Below, piece by piece: positions 51,645-60,146 of a stretch of 64,000 nucleotides of DNA (its first letter is position 1; the number at the start of each line of letters is the position of its first letter). Made by a program: the position numbers and the translations under genes. The notes under the pieces are model-generated. The model worked only from the letters and a program-made list of their open reading frames with translations, was not told the DNA's origin and did no database searches. Origin of the DNA: JAFGLZ01 sp964390905 (lineage in GTDB: Bacteria > Planctomycetota > Phycisphaerae > UBA1845 > JAFGLZ01); the NCBI GenBank assembly GCA_964390905.1, contig CAYMLO010000023.1, positions 1-64,000 of the forward strand. Direction: 5' to 3'.

Positions 51645-51987
51645 TCTAAGTGTGTAGGCGCCATTCATAAGTTATAAACGTTGAATAAAATATAACGCGC
51701 CAATGAAAACTAAGGCGTGCCGCCCGTCCGAGATCTGGCCACGCCCCAATCTGGCCGACCACGTAACCTATAGGCAGACAACAATCTCCAGATCGACCCG
51801 AGCTGCGCACACAGGGCGGATGGCAGGCGCTGTCCGATAAAAAACCGACGCGCCCCTCAATTATTGTGTGTGATATTCCGGCACGGACGGAATCTTGGGG
51901 TATATTAGAAGTGGGCGTGCATCGATCCCAGCTGCAGTTCTCACAACAAATCGGTAATCCCTGGTGCCGGGTAACCTCGGAGGTTGG
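51645..51987. other. AT-rich intergenic islet
   Basis: 343 bases with conspicuous AT-rich patches (ATAAGTTATAAACG, AATAAAATATAACG, AATTATTGTGTGTGATA, TATATTAG), unlike the surroundings. A small inverted repeat TTCCG-GCACG-GACGGAA lies at ~51876-51891. No credible gene or known RNA was recognised. Confidence 0.4.
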
Positions 51988-52389
51988 ATGATGGTGGCGC
52001 GTGGTTGCTCTAGCCGGAGGATGGGAAGCTGTGGGTGTACGGTTCGGGCAATGGTGGCGGTTGGTGATAAGGGAGACCTACAAGGGCTTGTTTGCACAGA
52101 CGGTCTTGGATTGAGTGATGGGATCTGCATGTCTTGTCAGCAGATCTGTCACACGCTCAACGATGCCTTGCAGACGCTGGACTTCAGCCAGGCTGCAAGT
52201 TTGACGTCTGAGCACTTCAGTCTCAACGCCGATGTGAACGCACAATTGGAGGTGGCTCTCGAAGTCTTACACGAGGCCATGCTGGAAGCCATCTTCGAGT
52301 TTGAGACCATGTGCGCTGAGGAGCTCCAGTACGAGCTGTCCGTAGCGGTTCAGGACACTCACGCCGAACTGGCTGTCGCCCGATCCTAG
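51988..52389 (+). CDS. Hypothetical protein, doubtful
   Basis: Open frame of about 133 residues. The first half is Gly/Cys-rich and not protein-like (RGCSSRRMGSCGCTV), but from residue ~50 on it reads CMSCQQICHTLNDALQTLDF followed by a regular acidic amphipathic helix (VNAQLEVALEVLHEAMLEAI, EFETMCAEELQYELSVAVQD). A shorter product starting at ATG 52051 or 52128 is possible. CxxC-x3-CH could bind metal. No ribosome site stands out. It lies alone between the MttB-like gene and the toroid gene. Confidence 0.35.
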   Translation: MMVARGCSSRRMGSCGCTVRAMVAVGDKGDLQGLVCTDGLGLSDGICMSCQQICHTLNDALQTLDFSQAASLTSEHFSLNADVNAQLEVALEVLHEAMLEAIFEFETMCAEELQYELSVAVQDTHAELAVARS

Positions 52390-52601
52390 GTGGTAAGGGT
52401 CAACTGCTGTCGGTCGTATACCCAATCTTAGGGAAGGACATGTCCTGGGGGCTTTCGGTGCAGTTTCAGACGTAGCACTCCCCTGTTCTCGTCCCGTAAC
52501 TTCTCCGCCAAGAGGCGTTTGCCACGCCTGCCCTGAGGCCGCGCTCGTCCCTCGTCAGCCTCAAGTATCCGCCCACCCCGGTCGATGAAATGCGGGTACG
52601 T

Positions 52602-53498
52602 ATGTCGTGGACCGACCGACTCGTCGACCGACTGCTGGAAGACCCGACCCCCTCGGGTGCATGGGGTTACCGGTCAGGGACGTCTCCGTGCGCCGAGCCC
52701 ACGTCCCTGGCGTGCCTGGCCCTGTCCGCCCGGGGCGTTGAACCCAAGACATGGGGGAAGGGCTTGGCCTGGCTGGCGACCGTCCAACAGGAGGACGGGA
52801 GCGTCCCGGTTTCGTCGGGCATCCCGGGTCCCGCCTGGTCCACGGGGCTGGCGGTGTTGGCCTGGCTGCAGGCCGGCGGGCAAGAGGAGGGGCGCTACGC
52901 GGCGCATATCAAGAAGGCGACGGGCTGGCTCCTGGCAACGCGAGGGATCCGCCTGTCACCCAATACAGAGGTCTACGGTCATGATGTCACGCTCCAGGGC
53001 TGGCCCTGGGTCAAGGACATGCATTCGTGGGTCGAGCCGACATCGTACGCGATCCTGGCCCTGCGGGCGGTCGGACAGGCCGGCCATCCGCGCGTCCGTG
53101 AAGGGGCGAGGGTCCTGCTGGACCGCGCTCTGCCGGACGGCGGGTGGAACTACGGCAACAAACGGATCTTGGCGAACACGCTCCGGCCGTTCCCGGCCAC
53201 CACGGGGATCGCCCTGAGCGCTCTAGCCGGCGAGCCAAGCGGACCTGCCACCGGAAGATCGATCACGTATCTGACCCAGGTGCTGCAAGGCGTCCGAACC
53301 CCGCTGACCGTGGGGTGGGGTCTGATCGCATTGACCGCCTGGAACGCCCGCCCGGCGGCGGCGGACGACTGGCTGGCCAGATCGGCCGCTCGAGCAGCAG
53401 ACGGCCAACCCAATACGCTTCACGATGCACTACTGTTGCTGGCCGGCCTCGAGCGGTGCCCGCTCGCGCCAGCGACTCCGAGGAAGACCCATGGATGA
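52602..53498 (+). CDS. Alpha/alpha-toroid (terpene cyclase/prenyltransferase-like) repeat protein
   Basis: 298 residues from ATG 52602 (MSWTDRLVDRLLEDPTPSGA); ATG 52590 is also possible. Repeats of the squalene-cyclase/prenyltransferase fold are seen: GAWGYRSGTSPCAEPTSLAC, WLATVQQEDGSVPVSSG, WVEPTSYAILALRAVG and LDRALPDGGWNYGNKRI. The protein is too short for a hopene cyclase and lacks the DxDD motif, so it is probably a non-enzymatic or divergent toroid. It overlaps the DUF362 gene by eight bases, so they form an operon. Confidence 0.8.
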   Translation: MSWTDRLVDRLLEDPTPSGAWGYRSGTSPCAEPTSLACLALSARGVEPKTWGKGLAWLATVQQEDGSVPVSSGIPGPAWSTGLAVLAWLQAGGQEEGRYAAHIKKATGWLLATRGIRLSPNTEVYGHDVTLQGWPWVKDMHSWVEPTSYAILALRAVGQAGHPRVREGARVLLDRALPDGGWNYGNKRILANTLRPFPATTGIALSALAGEPSGPATGRSITYLTQVLQGVRTPLTVGWGLIALTAWNARPAAADDWLARSAARAADGQPNTLHDALLLLAGLERCPLAPATPRKTHG

Positions 53499-54528
53499 CG
53501 CCCCCCCTCCCCAGAAACGCGGCCGCAAGCCCTGGCGTCCCTCCCGGCGGGAGATGCTCGCCGCGGGCGGCGCGGCGGTGGTGGGTGGGGGCATGGTCAC
53601 TGGCCTACGCCAGTGGAAGCGGCACGAGGGCGGCCTACGGTCCGACGTCCTGATCGCCAAGGCACCCGGCTACGACGCCGACCTGGCCAACCTGATCAGC
53701 GAGGGCCTCACGACGCTGGGTATCGACCGGTCGGCGATCCGGGGCAGGCGTGTGTTGCTCAAGCCCAACCTGGTCGAAACGGCCGTTGGCAGATCGGACA
53801 TCAACACGAACCCGGCGGTGATGATCGCTGCGGTGGAGGCCTTTCGCCGGCTCGACGCCCGAGAGGTCATCGTTGCTGAGGGCCAGGGCCACCGCCGCGA
53901 CAGCTGGCTGGTTCTGGACGAATCCGGGATGGGCGAGGCGCTCGACGCGGCAGGGGTGAGCTACATCGACTTGAACCACGACGAGTTTGCCGCCGTCGAC
54001 AACCTCGGCGGCTGGACCTCCCTCGAGTCCCTCCACCTCCCCAAGGCCGTTCTCGACGCCGACTGGATCGTCTCGGTCCCGAAGCTCAAAACGCATCATT
54101 GGGTGGGCGTGACGTGCGCGATGAAAAACCTGTTCGGCGTCATGCCGGGCGTGGTCTACGGCTGGCCCAAGAACGTCCTACACCGATGCGGCATTCACGA
54201 GTCGATCCTGGACATCAACGCGACCGTCAAGCCCGCGCTGACGATCGTCGACGGCATTGTCGGGATGGAGGGCGACGGGCCCGTCATGGGCTCTCCGATC
54301 ATGGTTGGCTGCCTCATCATGGGACGAAACCTGACCGCCGTCGACGCCACGGCCACCCGCGTCATGGGGCTGAACCCGTACGGGATCCGGTACCTCAAGA
54401 CTGCCTCTGGACGGCTCGGTCCGATCCACGACTGCAACATCACCCAGCATGGCGAGCCTATCGACGCCGTCCGCACGCGATTCGACGTGCTCGACGTCCC
54501 GCACCTCAAGAAGGTCGTGATCTCCTGA
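53491..54528 (+). CDS. DUF362 domain protein with Tat signal
   Basis: 345 residues. The start at ATG 53491 overlaps the previous stop and has GAGGAAGA upstream. The N-terminus KPWRPSRREMLAAGGAAVVG is a twin-arginine signal with a hydrophobic helix, so the protein is probably exported folded, perhaps with a metal centre. The DUF362 core (PF04015) is seen in VLLKPNLVETAVGRSDINTN, ADWIVSVPKLKTHHWVGVTC, AMKNLFGVMPG and IVDGIVGMEGDGP. No ferredoxin-type Cys cluster is attached. The biochemical role of the family is unsettled. Confidence 0.88.
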   Translation: MDDAPPPQKRGRKPWRPSRREMLAAGGAAVVGGGMVTGLRQWKRHEGGLRSDVLIAKAPGYDADLANLISEGLTTLGIDRSAIRGRRVLLKPNLVETAVGRSDINTNPAVMIAAVEAFRRLDAREVIVAEGQGHRRDSWLVLDESGMGEALDAAGVSYIDLNHDEFAAVDNLGGWTSLESLHLPKAVLDADWIVSVPKLKTHHWVGVTCAMKNLFGVMPGVVYGWPKNVLHRCGIHESILDINATVKPALTIVDGIVGMEGDGPVMGSPIMVGCLIMGRNLTAVDATATRVMGLNPYGIRYLKTASGRLGPIHDCNITQHGEPIDAVRTRFDVLDVPHLKKVVIS

Positions 54529-54670
54529 CGATCCCCGCTGAGATCCCATCTGCCAGACGAGGTGGCGTTCGGCGCCCCGGTCCGGAATAATGGTGGCGGC
54601 TGGCGCGCTTCTCGTCGCTGGGGGATCCCGGCTGATCCCGCCGGGCCCGCATGCTTCCTCGGAGAACGAC

Positions 54671-56614
54671 GTGGACGAACCGACCCGGCAAGACACGATC
54701 GACGACGGCGCAGCCCGCGCGTGGATGACGTCCCATCAGCAGGACCTCGAGCGGGAACACCGGACCTGGCAGGCCAGCGAGATCCGCTGGTCATGGGCCA
54801 GGCTGATCACCTTCGCTGCGGCGGTGCTGGTGCTGTACCTGCTTGCCGAGACGCCGCCCGCGGCGCTGGCGGGTGCGGGGGCGTTCGCGGTTCTGTTCTG
54901 GCTGTCGGTCCGGCGTCATGTGCAGATGCGAGATCGACGCGAGTTCTCCGACCGGTTGCTGGCGATGGCGGCCGAGTCGTTGCGGCGATGCGGCGGGGCG
55001 CTCGAGCTGATCCGCGACGGGCAGCGCCCTGCAGATCCTGACGACGCAGCCTGCCTGGTCCCGTCCATGCTGAACCCGGGCCCGGTCGCGACGCTCACCG
55101 AGCAGGAACGAGAGGACCTGGACCTATACGCCCAGCCGGTGGGTGTCTTCGGCCTGCTCAACCGGACGTCGACGGCGCTTGGCGCCCGCCGGTTGCGGGA
55201 CGTGATCGAGCACCCGTGCCTGTCCGTCGAACGAATCCGCGCGAGGCAGGCGTGCGTCACATGGCTGGCGGATCATCCAGAGGTTCGGGTGCGGCTGATG
55301 GCCGCCGCGTCGGGACTCCGCGGACACGACGACCGGTTGGACGCCTTCGTGAAGGTCGTTCGTACCGCTCAACCCCTTGCCTCCTCCTGGTTGGCCTGGG
55401 GGCTGCGGCTGTGGACGATTCCCAGCACCTTGTTCACTGCTTTCGCCACCGGGCAGGCAGGTGCGGCGGGGCAGTTCAGCTGGGGATGGGCGCTGCTGGG
55501 GCTCCTGTGTGTCAACGGCCTGCTGTACATGAAGATCCGGCGGATGCTGCGGGACGTGATCGAGCCCTGGCGCGAACTCCCGGCCACGGCGAAGCGCCTG
55601 CTGCTCGCGGCGAGACAGGCCGCCGACGACCTGCCGGAAGACACCGAGTTGGTCGCCCTGCGGAACGGACTGGCCACCGTCTCTGCACCCGACGTACTCC
55701 CCAAGCTGTGTAGCCGCCTAGCGTGGGTCGACGCGGGTGGGTTCATGCACGTCTTGTTCAATCTGGTCTTTTTCTACGACCTGCACGTCGCCCGGGCGGT
55801 GCTCCGGCGGATCGTGCCCCACCGCGACGCGCTGATCGCGGCGGCCGGCGCATTGGCCGACCTCGAAGCACTGAATGGCCTGGCCTGCTTCGCCTCAGAA
55901 CAACCCCTCACCTGCACGCCAACGCCAACCGACGAGCCCGGCATCGCCATCATCGGCGGGGGACATCCCCTGATCGACCCGGGTGAGATGGTCTGCAATG
56001 ACGTTCGACTGACGCCCACGGAGCGGACGTGGATCGTCACGGGGTCGAACATGGCCGGCAAGAGCACGTTCCTGCGGATGGTCGGCGTCAACGTCGTGCT
56101 CGCGCAGATCGGGGGGACGGCCGTCGCCCGAGAGATGACCTTTCGACCGCATCGGCTCATCACCGACCTGCGGATCCGCGACGATCTGGCGAAGCACGAA
56201 AGCTACTTCTTGGCCGAGGTCCGCCAACTCCGCCGCATGGTCGTGCCGGACGGCGAGGCCACGCCGTTGCTCGGACTGATCGACGAGCCCTTCCGGGGGA
56301 CCAACTCCCTGGAGCGCGTCGCCGCCGACGTCGCCGTCGTCGGCCAACTGATCGCGTCGCCGCATCTGTTCATCGTCGCCACGCACGAGCAGGAGCTGGC
56401 CGGACTGGCCGATCGAACCGCCGCCAGGAACGTTCACTTTCACGAGGACCTGACCGCCGCCGGGCCGGTGTTCGACTACCAGCTCCGTCCCGGCCCGGCC
56501 ACAACCCGCAACGCCTTGCGGATCCTCGAACGCGAGGGGTATCCCCCCGCCGTCCTCGAGCGCGCCCGGGCGCACCTGAAGGGGTCCGTCGAGACACACG
56601 ACACGGACGGATGA
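54671..56614 (+). CDS. Membrane-anchored MutS-like ATPase
   Basis: 647 residues from GTG 54671, chosen for GGAG six bases upstream; ATG 54590 would add 27 residues. Two N-terminal helices (LITFAAAVLVLYLLAETPPA, ALAGAGAFAVLFWLSV) and two central ones (~residues 235-290) precede the MutS core (lever-like helices) and a C-terminal ATPase: Walker A GSNMAGKSTFLRM, then KHESYFLAEVRQL, Walker B LLGLIDEPFRGTN and ATHEQEL. It lacks the mismatch-binding domain I, so it is not a canonical mismatch-repair protein. It belongs to the membrane-associated MutS-related group seen in several phyla, whose role is unknown. The upstream genes suggest envelope work. Confidence 0.88.
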   Translation: MDEPTRQDTIDDGAARAWMTSHQQDLEREHRTWQASEIRWSWARLITFAAAVLVLYLLAETPPAALAGAGAFAVLFWLSVRRHVQMRDRREFSDRLLAMAAESLRRCGGALELIRDGQRPADPDDAACLVPSMLNPGPVATLTEQEREDLDLYAQPVGVFGLLNRTSTALGARRLRDVIEHPCLSVERIRARQACVTWLADHPEVRVRLMAAASGLRGHDDRLDAFVKVVRTAQPLASSWLAWGLRLWTIPSTLFTAFATGQAGAAGQFSWGWALLGLLCVNGLLYMKIRRMLRDVIEPWRELPATAKRLLLAARQAADDLPEDTELVALRNGLATVSAPDVLPKLCSRLAWVDAGGFMHVLFNLVFFYDLHVARAVLRRIVPHRDALIAAAGALADLEALNGLACFASEQPLTCTPTPTDEPGIAIIGGGHPLIDPGEMVCNDVRLTPTERTWIVTGSNMAGKSTFLRMVGVNVVLAQIGGTAVAREMTFRPHRLITDLRIRDDLAKHESYFLAEVRQLRRMVVPDGEATPLLGLIDEPFRGTNSLERVAADVAVVGQLIASPHLFIVATHEQELAGLADRTAARNVHFHEDLTAAGPVFDYQLRPGPATTRNALRILEREGYPPAVLERARAHLKGSVETHDTDG

Positions 56615-56673
56615 ATCGCTCGCCAGGCGGCGCCCACTGGGCAACGGCGAACGACCCCAAACGACTCACGGGC

Positions 56674-57426
56674 TCAGAGCGTCAGCCATCCCCCGTCGAC
56701 GACCAGGTTGGATGCGGTGACGAACGACGCCTCGTCGCTGGCCAGAAAGGCCGCGGCGGCGGCGATCTCCTCGGGCTCACCGACCCGATGGAACGCGCAC
56801 TTCTGTAGGAGCTTGTCGTAGTGCTGATTCCGCTCGATGCTCATCTGGAGGTTGGGCGTCATGATCGCCCCGGGGCTGAGCGTGTTGACGCGGATCTTCC
56901 ACGGGCCGTACTCGATGGCCAGCACCTTCGTCAACGCCAGCACGCCGCTCTTGGCCGCGCAGTAGGCCGCTCCCCTCTCCCAGGGCGTGATCGCGCCCAC
57001 CGAGCTGCAGTTGATGATCGACCCGCCGCCCGCCTTCCTGATCACCGGCCCCGCCCACTTGGACAACAGAAAGACACTCCGCAGCGTGGCGTCCAGGCAT
57101 TGGCCCCACTGCTCAACCGTCATCTCGGCCACCGAGACCGACAACTCGGTCTGGGCGGCGTTGTTGAACAGGACGTGGAGCTCGCCGAAGCGATCGACCA
57201 CCTCGGAGACGATCCGCTTCGTGTCATCGACCACGCCGACGTCGGCGGATATCGCCATCGCCTCGCCCCCGGCGGCCTCGATGGCCTGCACCACCTCGTT
57301 GAGCGGATCCGGCCGGCGTCCCGCGACCGCCACCTTCGCGCCCTCCTGGGCGAACCGGATCGCCGACGCCCTCCCGATGCCCGTCCCGCCGCCCGTGATG
57401 ATGGCCACCTTGTCTTTCAATCTCAT
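56674..57426 (-). CDS. Short-chain dehydrogenase/reductase
   Basis: 250 residues from ATG 57426 with GGGGAG upstream. Classical SDR: cofactor motif TGGGTGIGRA, NNAA at 88-91, and the catalytic Ser (141/142), Tyr155 and Lys159 in YCAAKSG. The last residues VVDGGWLTL are typical. Substrate specificity cannot be read from sequence. It follows the two-domain esterase gene by 117 bases on the same strand and may share its transcript. Confidence 0.94.
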   Translation of the reverse strand: MRLKDKVAIITGGGTGIGRASAIRFAQEGAKVAVAGRRPDPLNEVVQAIEAAGGEAMAISADVGVVDDTKRIVSEVVDRFGELHVLFNNAAQTELSVSVAEMTVEQWGQCLDATLRSVFLLSKWAGPVIRKAGGGSIINCSSVGAITPWERGAAYCAAKSGVLALTKVLAIEYGPWKIRVNTLSPGAIMTPNLQMSIERNQHYDKLLQKCAFHRVGEPEEIAAAAAFLASDEASFVTASNLVVDGGWLTL

Positions 57427-57543
57427 GGGCAACTCCCCTACAGGTCGGCCCCTCGCATCCGACGCGGTTCTGTGTGACACCCCACAACGACAGCGGCGTA
57501 TCGTACTCATAGACGTCTCGGGCTGGAAGCGGCTGGGGGCGAA

Positions 57544-59520
57544 TCACCCCGCCTCGGCAACGGGATGACCCGAGGCGTCCACCGGCTCAAGCACGGTGAT
57601 CTTCTCGGACGGGAGGGCTGCGACCAGGTCCGGCAGGTCATAGGTCGCCAACACGCCGTGGATCGTGTTGATGAGTTGATTCTGCGTGACGGGCGTCCGG
57701 ACGACGTCGGCCCATGACCTCAGCGAGCGCCGTAGGACGACGGACTCGAAGAGATCCTGCTCCAAGGCAGCGGCATGCAGGACCGCCGGGCCGGCCTCGC
57801 CGACGCCGATCACATGCACACGACGGAGGTCCCCGTCCGCTTCGTAGGCAGCAAGGAAGCGTGCGCAGCCCAACACGTCCTCGGCCCGCATGCCCACGTA
57901 CGTCTTGCCGAGCATGTACGCCAGAAAGTAGTCCTTCCAGCCCGGGCCGAAGTATGTCGCGTACTCGGGGTTGCTGTCGGGCGGCGGGGGGGCGCTAATG
58001 CCGCGGGGGTCTACGGCCAGGACAATGTGTCCTGCTGACACGAGTTTCTCGATCGGTCCGCCGGGACGCGCGTCTGCGTGTTTGCCCTCGCCGTGCAAGT
58101 AGAGATAGGCGTCGCCGTCAGGGCTCGACGGCATGAAAGCCAGAGCTGGTAGCGTGATCCCCTCTTCGGGGTGCAGGAGGAGCGCGTCGACGCGATGGCC
58201 TGATCGCTCCACGCTCCCCGTCGTCTGGTGGGTCAGCGGCGGCAAGTCTGCCAGCGGCCGGATGCCCGCGATCTGGCGGACCTTGGCAAGGGCTTCTTGC
58301 TTACTCGCCGTCTGCCAGAAGCGCCGCCGCTGCTCGGCCTGCTGCGCTTCCAGGTCTGCGTTCAGGTCGAACACCGACCGCACCCCCTCGATCAACATGA
58401 CCTGTCCGCGCAGCGTGCAGTGGAGCGGGTCATCGCTCTCGGTCTCGACGTCGTGCTGGACAGTGCGATCGTCATCGATGTCCATAAGCCACCGCCGCAT
58501 CCACCGGACCAGCGCGGTCTGCATCTCGGGCGTCGCGCGGTGTCCGGCGTCGCCCTCGACCAGATCGATGCGTTCCGGCACGCCGAGTCGCGTGTAGGCC
58601 CGTTTCGCCTCGCGAAACGTCTCCCACGCGCCCTGGATGTCAAAGGCATCCCACGTCGTCGTCAACAGGAGGACGGGGGTTGGGGCCGCCATCAAGATGA
58701 AGTCGCCGTGTCCCACTCCGCAGGCGATCTGGCGGTAAATGTGCTGCTCGGCGTCCTGGGGGCCGATCGTGTCGATCAATCGACGCAGACTGGTCGTGTA
58801 GTTCCGCGGGGCCGCACAGCGGATCCTCAAATCGAGCGCCATCAGGTAAGACGTCTGCGTCCCGCCGCCCGATCCACCCGTGCAGCCGATCCGCTGCGGG
58901 TCGACGTCGCCGCGGTCGGCCAGGTAGTCGATGGCCCGCATGCCGTCCCAGATCATGTAGGTGGCGGCGTTTCGGCCCACCAGGATGGACCCGACGCCTG
59001 TCATCATGTGGTCGAGCGAGGCGTAGAACTGTGGCTCGCCGTCGGGCGTCAACACCTGGTGCCGCTCGCCCTGGCCGATGGGGTCGAAGCACATCGCAGC
59101 CAGGCCGTTCTTGGCCAGCAAGACGCACAGGCCGTGGTAGACCTCCTTGCCCTTGCCCTTCAACTGATGGCCGCACAGCACCAGCACGGCAGCATGCGGG
59201 CCGTCCGACGACGGGAGGTAGACCAGGGCGGTGACATGATGATGCGGCCGACTCTCGTAGAGGACCTTCTCGATGCGGCATCCGTCGACGCTCAAGCGGC
59301 CCACCGTTCGGGCGTTCAACGGTGTCCGCTCCGGGAACCCGCCGAGCTGTTCGACGAAGAACGCCCGCATCCGTTCCTGATGTGCGGCGAGCTGATCGAG
59401 CGTCCTGATCTTCTCGTAGTCGGCGTCACGACGATCGAGAGACGCGTAGGCGAGCTTGCGCAGATAGGCTGCCATCATGTCGGGCGGCGCGGTCTGGCCT
59501 GTCTGCGATGTGGGGATCAC
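57544..59520 (-). CDS. Two-domain alpha/beta hydrolase, acetylxylan-esterase-like, second domain degenerate
   Basis: 658 residues with no signal peptide. The N-terminal domain (~80-350) is an alpha/beta hydrolase of the acetylxylan-esterase/DUF-type group: GHQLKGKGKEVYHG, CFDPIGQGERH, the nucleophile elbow GGSGGG (Ser217) and an acid/His segment with DAGHRATPEMQ. The C-terminal domain (~415-658) repeats the fold (DAYLYLHGEGKHADA, VLAVDPRGIS) but its elbow reads GVGEAG, with Glu575 at the serine position, so it should lack esterase chemistry. Tandem active/inactive hydrolase pairs occur in planctomycete polysaccharide loci. It follows the nucleotidyltransferase gene by 39 bases. Confidence 0.85.
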   Translation of the reverse strand: MIPTSQTGQTAPPDMMAAYLRKLAYASLDRRDADYEKIRTLDQLAAHQERMRAFFVEQLGGFPERTPLNARTVGRLSVDGCRIEKVLYESRPHHHVTALVYLPSSDGPHAAVLVLCGHQLKGKGKEVYHGLCVLLAKNGLAAMCFDPIGQGERHQVLTPDGEPQFYASLDHMMTGVGSILVGRNAATYMIWDGMRAIDYLADRGDVDPQRIGCTGGSGGGTQTSYLMALDLRIRCAAPRNYTTSLRRLIDTIGPQDAEQHIYRQIACGVGHGDFILMAAPTPVLLLTTTWDAFDIQGAWETFREAKRAYTRLGVPERIDLVEGDAGHRATPEMQTALVRWMRRWLMDIDDDRTVQHDVETESDDPLHCTLRGQVMLIEGVRSVFDLNADLEAQQAEQRRRFWQTASKQEALAKVRQIAGIRPLADLPPLTHQTTGSVERSGHRVDALLLHPEEGITLPALAFMPSSPDGDAYLYLHGEGKHADARPGGPIEKLVSAGHIVLAVDPRGISAPPPPDSNPEYATYFGPGWKDYFLAYMLGKTYVGMRAEDVLGCARFLAAYEADGDLRRVHVIGVGEAGPAVLHAAALEQDLFESVVLRRSLRSWADVVRTPVTQNQLINTIHGVLATYDLPDLVAALPSEKITVLEPVDASGHPVAEAG

Positions 59521-59559
59521 GGCTCCCCCGACGGTCAGCCCAGACCGACCGCTTCCTCT

Positions 59560-59883
59560 TCAGGCGGCATAGACCAACTTTCCCTTCCTGGCGACGGCAT
59601 ATGGGAGCGAGGACCGCACCGAGGCCCACCTCTCCATGTCGTGATGGTGAAATACGACAAGGTCCACCGGCACCGCCAATCCGCGCAACGCGATCCATCC
59701 TTGGCCGGCCAGCTCCCATCGGTCGCCCGCGTCGTCCGGAACGACGACCAGGAAGTCCAGGTCGCTGTCCGGGTGCGGGGTCCCGTAGGCGTATGAGCCG
59801 AACAGGTAGATCCGCTCGGGATGCAGCGCCTCGGCGAGACGCGCGACGATCTCGTCCAGCACGGCCTCGGGGATCGTTTCCAT
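59560..59883 (-). CDS. MNT-type minimal nucleotidyltransferase
   Basis: 107 residues. The polymerase-beta-superfamily signature is complete: GSYAYG (Gly29-Ser30), DSDLDFLVVV (Asp41, Asp43) and a third acidic residue in VPVDLVVF (Asp74). MNT proteins are usually antitoxins that AMPylate a HEPN toxin encoded next to them; no HEPN gene follows here. The gene has no ribosome site, and a TATAAT lies only seven bases before its ATG, so the mRNA may be leaderless. It may be an orphan antitoxin or act with the distant HEPN-like gene at 20672; the latter is pure speculation. Confidence 0.88.
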   Translation of the reverse strand: METIPEAVLDEIVARLAEALHPERIYLFGSYAYGTPHPDSDLDFLVVVPDDAGDRWELAGQGWIALRGLAVPVDLVVFHHHDMERWASVRSSLPYAVARKGKLVYAA

Positions 59884-59890
59884 AGACGCG

Positions 59891-59919
59891 ATTATACCGC
59901 TCCAACTGGCGCCCGACCA
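59891..59919 (-). promoter_or_regulatory. Candidate promoter giving a leaderless MNT transcript
   Basis: Minus-strand TATAAT at 59896-59891 with a weak -35 (TGGTCG, 17-base spacer). The ATG at 59883 lies where transcription would start, and no Shine-Dalgarno is present. Confidence 0.45.
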
Positions 59920-60146
59920 TCCATCACGATGCGCATGGCGAACCTGCAGAACCCCATATCCCAGTCCCAGGTTGCACCGCCGAGCGGCAGAACGTCGGGC
60001 CTTGCGGATTGGAGACCGATCCGAAACCGGCTACCATGGGACCATCCAGAGCGCTCTCGAGAGCGCCAGGATCGACACGTCCCATGGCGGGACCCCCGCC
60101 GTTGCGAAGGACAAGGCCCTCGTAGACAGAACCGAGAGACGCTTCC

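Noticed and set aside
49284..51668. 794-codon frame on the minus strand
   Set aside because: Only the last 195 codons (from 49871) are a real thioredoxin-like gene; the rest is antisense to the MttB-like gene.
58228..59796. 522-codon plus-strand frame
   Set aside because: Antisense of the two-domain esterase and MNT genes; Arg/Gln-rich.
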